Shown piece after piece: positions 1-5,274 of a stretch of 5,274 bases of DNA (positions are counted from its first letter, which is position 1; each line of letters opens with the position of its first letter). The position numbers and the translations under genes were made by a program. Source of the stretch: Chloroflexota bacterium (GTDB taxonomy: Bacteria > Chloroflexota > Dormibacteria > Aeolococcales > Aeolococcaceae). The DNA lies in NCBI GenBank assembly GCA_005889515.1, contig VBHE01000209.1, positions 1 through 5,274 of the forward strand. The letters run 5' to 3'. The notes below the pieces were generated by a model. That model was given only the letters and a program-made list of their open reading frames with translations. It had not been told where the DNA came from and did no database searches.

Positions 1-1134
1 CTGTCGATCACCAAGACCGCCAACCCGGTGGGTCCGGTGAGCGCCGGTGACAGCATCGGCTTCGACATCACCGTGAGCAACGCCGGTCCGGGGACCGCGC
101 ACGCGGTGACGGTGAGCGACACCCTGCCTGCGGGGCTGGACCTGGACTGGAGCATCAACCCGTCGGTGACCGGCTGCTCGATCGGCGGCTCCGTCGGCGC
201 CCAGACCCTGACCTGCAGCCTCGGCGACATGGGCGCCCAGACCAGCCAGGCCATCCACGTGACCTCCTCCACCAGCGCGGCGGACTGCGCGACGGTGAGC
301 AACAGCGCCACCGTGGTGGCGAGCAACGAGGACCTGGTCAGCTCGCCGGTGGCGAGCGTGGTGGTGCAGTGCCCGACCATCCACATCACCAAGACCGCCA
401 ACCCGGCGGGCCCGGTGAGCGCGGGCACGGGCATCGGCTTCGACATCGTGGTCAGCAACAGCGGCCCGGGAACGGCGACGGGGGTGACCATCACCGACCC
501 GCTGCCGGCGGGCGGCGACCTGAACTGGAGCATCAGCCCGCCCGTGACCGGCTGCGGGATCACCGGGCCGGTGGGAACCCAGGTGCTGGGCTGCACCTTC
601 GCGGGCACCCTCGGGGTGGCCAGCGAGCCGACCGTCCACATCACCTCGTCGACCACCCAGGCCGACTGTGCCACGGTGAGCAACACCGCCACCGGTGCCG
701 CCACCAACGACGGCCAGGACACCTCCACCGCGACCGTCACCGTGAACTGCCCGCCGATGATCACCCTGACCAAGACCGCGGATGACAGCCACGTCGACTC
801 CGGCGACAAGATCGGCTTCACGATCACCGTCCACAACGCGTCGGCGGGACCGGCGACCAACGTGACCGTCACCGACAACCTTCCCGGCAAGGACGGCCTC
901 GACTGGTCGATGAAGCCGCTGGTCTCCGGCTGCACCATCACCGGTCCCAAGGAGAGCCAGGTCCTCAGCTGCACCTTCACGGTGCTGCCGGGCGGGACCA
1001 GCGTCAGCATCCACATCGTCTCGAAGACCACCGACGAGTCCTGCGGCACGGTGAAGAACACCGCCACCGCCACCGCCGACGGCGGCGCGACGGCGACCGC
1101 CGGCCCGGTGAAGATCACCGTGAGCTGCCCCGAG
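1..1134 (+). repeat. Three tandem ~126-residue DUF11-type repeats
   Basis: The units run approximately 1-378, 379-759 and 760-1134. Equivalent lysine codons (TKTA motif) lie at 13, 391 and 772, giving periods of 378 and 381 nt. Units 1 and 2 are the most alike and share near-identical DNA at their starts (7-27 versus 385-405). Unit 3 is more diverged (LTKTADDSHVDSGDK). Each unit carries four cysteines at matching places: residues 59, 72, 96, 124; 185, 198, 223, 250; and 311, 324, 348, 376. The array probably extends upstream of the window. Confidence 0.85.
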
Positions 1135-1401
1135 GAGCAGCAGGGCAACCCGGGCGGCGGGGAGAACGGCGGCGAGGGCGAGCACACGCCGACGCCGGCG
1201 CCTCCGACGGCCCCGGTCCCGAATCCCGCACCGATCCCCGTCAATCCTCCGAAGCCGGTGATCGCGCCCATCCGTGCCCTGAGCGCCGCTCCGAACACCG
1301 GAGTGGGCATGAGCCCGGCGTGGGGGCTGATGGCGGTCTGGACCGGCCTCATCGCCCTGGTCGGGTCCTGGTTCGGCGGACGGGACGAGGAGCACTCCTA
1401 G
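1..1401 (+). CDS. DUF11-repeat surface protein with C-terminal APNTG/membrane anchor (5' truncated)
   Basis: The reading frame is open from base 1, so the true start lies upstream and 466 residues are visible; the GTG at 28 falls inside the first repeat and is not the start. Three tandem DUF11-like domains fill visible residues 1-126, 127-252 and 254-377. Each opens with an (I/L)TKTA motif followed by SAG/DSGD, IGF(D/T)I and V(S/H)N, then a conserved DW/NWS motif and paired cysteines. Residues about 378-429 form a Gly/Glu-rich then Pro-rich stalk. They are followed by APNTG (430-434), a hydrophobic segment (about 438-458) and the short tail GGRDEEHS. DUF11 domains are known from extracellular and cell-wall proteins of bacteria and archaea; a structural or adhesive surface role is inference. 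The tail resembles a sortase sorting signal but lacks the usual basic end, so a simple membrane anchor is the alternative. The gene ends 69 nt before purM and is probably a separate transcription unit. Confidence 0.85.
   Translation: MSITKTANPVGPVSAGDSIGFDITVSNAGPGTAHAVTVSDTLPAGLDLDWSINPSVTGCSIGGSVGAQTLTCSLGDMGAQTSQAIHVTSSTSAADCATVSNSATVVASNEDLVSSPVASVVVQCPTIHITKTANPAGPVSAGTGIGFDIVVSNSGPGTATGVTITDPLPAGGDLNWSISPPVTGCGITGPVGTQVLGCTFAGTLGVASEPTVHITSSTTQADCATVSNTATGAATNDGQDTSTATVTVNCPPMITLTKTADDSHVDSGDKIGFTITVHNASAGPATNVTVTDNLPGKDGLDWSMKPLVSGCTITGPKESQVLSCTFTVLPGGTSVSIHIVSKTTDESCGTVKNTATATADGGATATAGPVKITVSCPEEQQGNPGGGENGGEGEHTPTPAPPTAPVPNPAPIPVNPPKPVIAPIRALSAAPNTGVGMSPAWGLMAVWTGLIALVGSWFGGRDEEHS
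1288..1398 (+). other. Sortase-like C-terminal tail (APNTG + hydrophobic segment)
   Basis: APNTG is encoded at 1288-1302 and is followed by 32 residues. Of these, about 20 are hydrophobic (from SPAWGLMAVW through GLIALVGSWF). The distance to the C-terminus fits a cell-wall sorting signal. The final residues GGRDEEHS are net acidic, which is unusual, because canonical signals end in Arg/Lys. The Pro-rich stalk before it is typical of wall-spanning regions. Use by a sortase is inference; no sortase gene is in the window. Confidence 0.5.
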
Positions 1402-1419
1402 AACCCGGAACACGCGGCG

Positions 1420-1450
1420 GGGGCGGTCCCGAATCGGTCGGGACCGCCCC
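1420..1450. terminator. 13-bp perfect hairpin between surface-protein gene and purM (terminator or operator)
   Basis: The arms GGGGCGGTCCCGA (1420-1432) and TCGGGACCGCCCC (1438-1450) pair perfectly around the 5-nt loop ATCGG. The hairpin begins 19 nt after the stop codon of the upstream gene, which fits an intrinsic terminator, but no T-tract follows. It also covers the place where the -35 region of the purM promoter would lie. It could therefore instead, or also, be a binding site for a dimeric regulator. The structure is certain; the role is not. Confidence 0.6.
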
Positions 1451-1456
1451 GGTCGC

Positions 1457-1470
1457 TACACTAGGCACCC

Positions 1471-1471
<1 letters not shown>
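1457..1471 (+). promoter_or_regulatory. Probable -10 element of a leaderless purM promoter
   Basis: TACACT at 1457-1462 matches the bacterial -10 pattern TANNNT. Eight bases separate it from the purM GTG at 1471, so transcription would begin at or within a base or two of the start codon. The intervening bases AGGCACCC offer no convincing Shine-Dalgarno site at workable spacing. Together these suggest a leaderless mRNA, a common arrangement in Actinobacteria and other GC-rich lineages. No good -35 hexamer is visible; the expected place lies within the hairpin. Confidence 0.55.
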
Positions 1472-2496
<1,025 letters not shown>

Positions 2497-2516
2497 GCGC
2501 CGCCGCCGACAGCCGG

Positions 2517-3152
2517 GTGCCGATCGCGGTGCTGGTCTCGGGCGCGGGCAGCAACCTCCGCGCCCTGATCGCGGCCGCGGAGCGCTCCGGGTTCCCCGCC
2601 CGGATCGTCCTCGTGGTCGCCAACCGCCCGAGCGCGGGGGCGCTCGGGATCGCCCGCGCCCACGGCGTCGAGGCGCTGGCCCTGCCCGTCTCCGGCTTCG
2701 ACGGCGACGCCGCCGCCCGTGACCGCGCGATCCGCGACCGCCTGCTCGTCACCGGGGTGCGCCTGGTGGTCTGCGCCGGCTACGACCGGGTGCTCGATCG
2801 CTGCCTGCTCGAGGCGTTCCCCGACGCGATCCTCAACCTCCACCCCTCGCTGCTCCCCGCCTTCGGCGGCGGCATGGCCGCGGTCGAGGACGCGCTCGAG
2901 GCCGGGGTGAAGGTGAGCGGCTGCACCGTCCACCTGCTCGCCCCGGGGGCCACCGACACCGGGCCGATCGTCCTCCAGGCCGCGGTGCCGGTGCTCGAGG
3001 ACGACGATGCCGACACGCTCCGAGCACGCATCCACGAGCAGGAGTGGCGGCTGTTGCCCGAGGCGGTGGCGCTGTGGTGCGAAGGACGGCTGCGCCGGGA
3101 GGGACGCCGGGTGCGCATCCTCCCCGCGCCGGTGGGGCAGCCCGGCCGGTGA
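2517..3152 (+). CDS. purN: Phosphoribosylglycinamide formyltransferase (GAR transformylase)
   Basis: PurN transfers the formyl group of 10-formyltetrahydrofolate to GAR, giving FGAR (step 3 of purine synthesis). With the GTG start the product is 211 residues, the usual size of the family. It begins directly with the phosphate-binding motif PIAVLVSGAGSNL (S12-N13). The catalytic triad known from E. coli (N106, H108, D144) is present as N107 and H109 in LNLHPSLLP and D147 in ATDTGP. The loop after HPSLLP reads AFGGGM, where E. coli has KYPG. The start is uncertain. In-frame CTG at 2493 overlaps the purM stop (CTGA), lies about 10 nt after GAGAGGG, and would add eight residues. GTG at 2517 fits the family N-terminus but has no clear Shine-Dalgarno site. 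The 3' end overlaps purH by 4 nt, implying coupled translation. Confidence 0.94.
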   Translation: MPIAVLVSGAGSNLRALIAAAERSGFPARIVLVVANRPSAGALGIARAHGVEALALPVSGFDGDAAARDRAIRDRLLVTGVRLVVCAGYDRVLDRCLLEAFPDAILNLHPSLLPAFGGGMAAVEDALEAGVKVSGCTVHLLAPGATDTGPIVLQAAVPVLEDDDADTLRARIHEQEWRLLPEAVALWCEGRLRREGRRVRILPAPVGQPGR

Positions 3153-4717
3153 CCCTGCGCGCCCTCCTCGGGCCCCACGACAAGACCGGGCTGGTCGACT
3201 TCGCCCGCGGGCTGCGCTCGCTGGGGATCGAGCTCATCGCCACCGACGGGACCCGACGCGCGCTCGAGGCGGCAGGGGTGGAGGCGACCGCTGTGAGCGA
3301 CGTGACCGGCCTCCCCGAGATGCTCGACGGGCGGGTCAAGACCCTCCATCCCGCGATCCACGCGGGGATCCTCGCCCGTCGCGACCTCGAGGGTCACCTG
3401 GCCCAGCTCGCCGAGCACGGCTTCCGGACGATCGACATCGTCGCCGTCTCCCTCTATCCCTTCCGTGAGACCGTCGCCCGGGGGGCGTCGCGCGCCGAGG
3501 TGATCGAGAACATCGACATCGGCGGGCCCACCCTGATCCGCGGCGCCGCCAAGAACGCTGACTCGGTGGCGGTCGTCGTCTCCCCCGCGCAGTACCCGGA
3601 GGTGCTCGCCGAGCTCCGCGAGCGCGGCGAGGTGGGCGTCGCGACCCGCCGCCGGCTCGCCGCCGAGGCCTTCGCCCACGTCGCCGCCTACGACAGCGCG
3701 GTCGCCGCCTACCTCGCCGCCGACCGCCGCGACGAGGCGATGCCCGCCGAGCTCACCGTCGGCGGCCCCCGGATCGCCGAGCTCCGCTATGGGGAGAACC
3801 CGCATCAGCGCGGCGCCCTCTACGCGGTGGCCGACGCCGGCGGCGGCCTCGCCCGGGCGCGGCACGTCCAGGGTCCGGCGCTCTCCTTCACGAACTGGCT
3901 GGACGCCGACGCCGCCCGCCGCCTGGTCGAGGACTTCGCCGAGCCGGCGGCGGCGATCATCAAGCACACCAACCCGTGCGGCTTCGCCGTCGGCGCCGAC
4001 GCGGTCTCCGCCTACCGCCGCGCCCACGCCTGCGACCCGCGCTCGGCGTACGGCGGGGTGGTCGCCCTCAACCGTCCCCTCGACGCCGCCACCGCCGCCG
4101 AGGTGACCTCGACCTTCCTCGAGGTGCTCGTCGTTCCCGGCCTCGAGGCGGGGGCCGCCGAGGCGCTCGCCCGCCGCGAGCGGATGCGGGTCCTCGACGT
4201 CGCCGCGCGGACGGGAGGCGCCCAGCTCGACGTCCGCAGCGTCGACGGAGGGCTGCTGGTCCAGACCGCCGACACCGTCTCCACCGACCGGGCGGGGATG
4301 CGGGTGGCGACCCGCCGGACCCCGACCGAGGCGGAGTGGGCCGACCTGCTGGTCGCGGTGCGGGTCTGCCGTCACGTGAAGTCGAACGCCGTCGTGCTCG
4401 TCCGCGACGGCATGGCGGTGGGGGTGGGCGCCGGGCAGATGTCCCGGGTCGAGGCCGCCGAGCTCGCCGTCGCCCGCGCCGGCGAGGCCGCGTCCGGGAC
4501 GGTCGCCGCCTCGGACGCCTTCTTCCCCTTCCCCGACGGCCTCGAGGTGGTGGGGCGAGCCGGCGCCACGGCGGTGATCCAGCCGGGTGGGAGCAGGAAG
4601 GACGACGCGGTCATCGCCGCGGCGGACGCGAGGGGGTTGGCGATGGTGCTGACGGGGGAGCACGAGGGACGCGGCCGGCTGGGGGACACCACCCGCTGCG
4701 CGGTGCCAAAGCCGTGA
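3149..4717 (+). CDS. purH: Bifunctional AICAR transformylase / IMP cyclohydrolase
   Basis: PurH performs the last two steps to IMP: formylation of AICAR with 10-formyltetrahydrofolate, then ring closure of FAICAR. The 522-residue product has normal length. The N-terminal MGS-like cyclohydrolase domain (about 1-190) shows DKTGLVDFA, GRVKTLHP, LYPF (Y103), NIDIGG (D123) and RGAAKN (K135). These match residues Y104, D125 and K137 implicated in human ATIC. The transformylase domain shows RYGENPHQ (213-220), the catalytic pair KH in IIKHTNPCG (K272-H273), and KSNAVV (N413). The GTG start overlaps the purN stop as GTGA; reading further upstream enters purN and adds residues not typical of the family. 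Two oddities: the N-terminus reads LGPHDKTG instead of the common SVSDKTG or SVYDKTG. The C-terminus also lacks the usual TGxRHFxH ending and has about 20 unrelated residues after VLTG. The core looks functional. Confidence 0.96.
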   Translation: MTLRALLGPHDKTGLVDFARGLRSLGIELIATDGTRRALEAAGVEATAVSDVTGLPEMLDGRVKTLHPAIHAGILARRDLEGHLAQLAEHGFRTIDIVAVSLYPFRETVARGASRAEVIENIDIGGPTLIRGAAKNADSVAVVVSPAQYPEVLAELRERGEVGVATRRRLAAEAFAHVAAYDSAVAAYLAADRRDEAMPAELTVGGPRIAELRYGENPHQRGALYAVADAGGGLARARHVQGPALSFTNWLDADAARRLVEDFAEPAAAIIKHTNPCGFAVGADAVSAYRRAHACDPRSAYGGVVALNRPLDAATAAEVTSTFLEVLVVPGLEAGAAEALARRERMRVLDVAARTGGAQLDVRSVDGGLLVQTADTVSTDRAGMRVATRRTPTEAEWADLLVAVRVCRHVKSNAVVLVRDGMAVGVGAGQMSRVEAAELAVARAGEAASGTVAASDAFFPFPDGLEVVGRAGATAVIQPGGSRKDDAVIAAADARGLAMVLTGEHEGRGRLGDTTRCAVPKP

Positions 4718-4741
4718 CCACGGTTCGCGAGAACGAGAAAA

Positions 4742-4774
4742 AGAAGAGGGCCGCCCCGGGGGCGGCCCTCTTCT
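4742..4774. terminator. 15-bp hairpin terminator between convergent genes
   Basis: Perfect arms at 4742-4756 and 4760-4774 surround a 3-nt loop, in the 71-nt gap between the stop codons of purH and the minus-strand gene. On the minus strand the stem is followed by a good T-tract (TTTTTCTC, from A-rich 4733-4742), so it should terminate the leftward gene well. On the plus strand only CTCTTCT lies at the stem end, so rho-independent termination of purH would be weaker. It probably serves both directions. Confidence 0.85.
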
Positions 4775-4788
4775 GGTGAGTCCGAGGG

Positions 4789-5274
4789 TTAGAGGCTGCG
4801 CCGCCGCCGCAGGGTGGCGAACAGGAGGCTGCCGCCGCCGAGGAGGAGGAGGAGGCCGCCGAGGCCGAAGGCTGCGCCGGTGTTCGGGGCCTTGAGGCCG
4901 CCGTTGCCGGCCGCGGCCGCCGCGGGGGCGCCGGTGGCGGGCGGGGTGCCCGCGTTCGGGGTGGCCTGAAGGCCGGTGAGGCCGACCGCGGAGGCGGTCA
5001 GGACGCCCGCCTGCTGGCCGGTCTGGCCGAGGAGGTCCGAGACGGTCCCGACCGCCGCGCCGGGGCCCTGGGCCCCGCCGTTCGAGCCGTTGCCGCCGAC
5101 CGCGCCCACCTGAAGGAGGACGATGCCGACCACGCCGGGCACCGCGATCGGGATCCCGCCGTTGCCGGTCTGGTCGGAGCTGAGGATCTGGGTGCCGTTG
5201 ATCCCGAGCACGTACGCCGAGCCCTTGTTCGAGCTCGAGGCGTCGGAGTGCAGCAGGATGATGACCAGGGCGCC
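4789..5274 (-). CDS. Surface protein with APNTG, membrane segment and RRRR tail (5' truncated)
   Basis: The frame is open to the window edge, so the start lies outside; 161 residues are visible, and the internal GTG at 5211 is unlikely to be the real start. The visible part begins with an alternating hydrophobic/polar region (GALVIILLHSDAS, then AYVLGINGTQILSSDQ and IPGV-like stretches) suggestive of beta strands. A Gly/Asn-rich and Ala/Pro-rich low-complexity stalk follows, containing TPNAG and PATG. The end is LKAPNTG (APNTG at 4876-4890), about 20 hydrophobic residues rich in Leu/Gly, and ATLRRRRSL. This is the classic order of a cell-wall sorting signal: motif, membrane span, basic tail. 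I do not recognise the N-terminal domain and assign no function beyond surface location. It converges on purH, with a terminator hairpin between them. Confidence 0.8.
   Translation of the reverse strand, partial: GALVIILLHSDASSSNKGSAYVLGINGTQILSSDQTGNGGIPIAVPGVVGIVLLQVGAVGGNGSNGGAQGPGAAVGTVSDLLGQTGQQAGVLTASAVGLTGLQATPNAGTPPATGAPAAAAAGNGGLKAPNTGAAFGLGGLLLLLGGGSLLFATLRRRRSL
4792..4890 (-). other. Sortase-like C-terminal signal (APNTG + Leu/Gly span + RRRR)
   Basis: APNTG is followed by 28 residues: AAFGLGGLLLLLGGG, then SLLFATL and RRRRSL. Motif, hydrophobic span and basic tail have the spacing of LPXTG-type sorting signals, but Ala replaces Leu at the first motif position. Known variants include LPXTG (class A) and LAXTG (class E). 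APNTG as a sortase substrate is inferred, supported by the same pentapeptide in the gene at 1-1401. Confidence 0.65.

Noticed and set aside
28..30. GTG at 28 as the true start of the DUF11 protein
   Set aside because: The frame is open upstream, and the preceding codons encode LSITKTANP, the conserved beginning of the repeat, so the start is outside the window.
7..405. Direct DNA repeats as a possible mobile element or CRISPR
   Set aside because: The repeated segments lie in frame at a 378-nt period and encode tandem DUF11 domains; there are no short repeat-spacer units or transposase.
1402..1470. Purine riboswitch upstream of purM
   Set aside because: The gap is only 69 nt and holds a single simple hairpin upstream of the -10 box. 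There is no three-way junction or conserved purine-aptamer core, and a leaderless transcript would leave no room for one.
2780..4663. 627-codon open frame on the minus strand opposite purN and purH
   Set aside because: It is antisense to two intact enzymes with full family motifs. Its composition is His/Gly/Asp/Arg-rich low complexity with no recognisable domain.
4714..4779. Small 21-codon open frame starting with GTG overlapping the purH stop (GTGA)
   Set aside because: The overlap imitates the coupling seen at purN-purH, but the frame runs straight through the terminator hairpin and its Lys-rich/Ala-rich peptide is dictated by the A-tract and stem.

Overview
The window is about 5.3 kb of very GC-rich bacterial DNA with strong G/C preference at third codon positions. 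It has GTG starts, little Shine-Dalgarno signal, and a probable leaderless promoter. These traits, together with sortase-like C-terminal tails, fit a high-GC Gram-positive-type lineage such as Actinomycetota, Chloroflexota or Dormibacterota. I cannot fix the phylum from sequence reading alone.

Layout. Positions 1-1401 (+) are the 3' part of a gene for a secreted or cell-wall protein. It has three tandem DUF11-type beta-sandwich repeats, a Gly/Glu then Pro-rich stalk, and a C-terminal APNTG + hydrophobic segment. A 13-bp perfect hairpin (1420-1450) and a TACACT -10 box (1457-1462) occupy the short gap before purM. Positions 1471-4717 (+) are a compact three-gene purine biosynthesis operon, purM-purN-purH. 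purM and purN are about 20 nt apart, or overlap by 2 nt if a CTG start is used. purN and purH overlap by 4 nt (GTGA). A 15-bp hairpin (4742-4774) lies between the convergent genes. Positions 4789-5274 (-) are the 3' part of a second surface protein, which also ends in APNTG + membrane segment + RRRR tail.

How the genes work together. PurN (step 3), PurM (step 5) and PurH (steps 9 and 10) act in de novo IMP synthesis. PurN and PurH are the two 10-formyltetrahydrofolate-dependent formylation enzymes of the pathway. The two flanking genes have no evident metabolic link to purines. They resemble each other in architecture, and both carry the pentapeptide APNTG about 30 residues from the C-terminus, which suggests a common surface-anchoring route.

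No mobile element, CRISPR array, tRNA or rRNA was seen. The operon is ordinary housekeeping content. The points worth a second look are the shared APNTG tails, the palindrome placed over the expected -35 region of purM, and some unusual termini in PurH.
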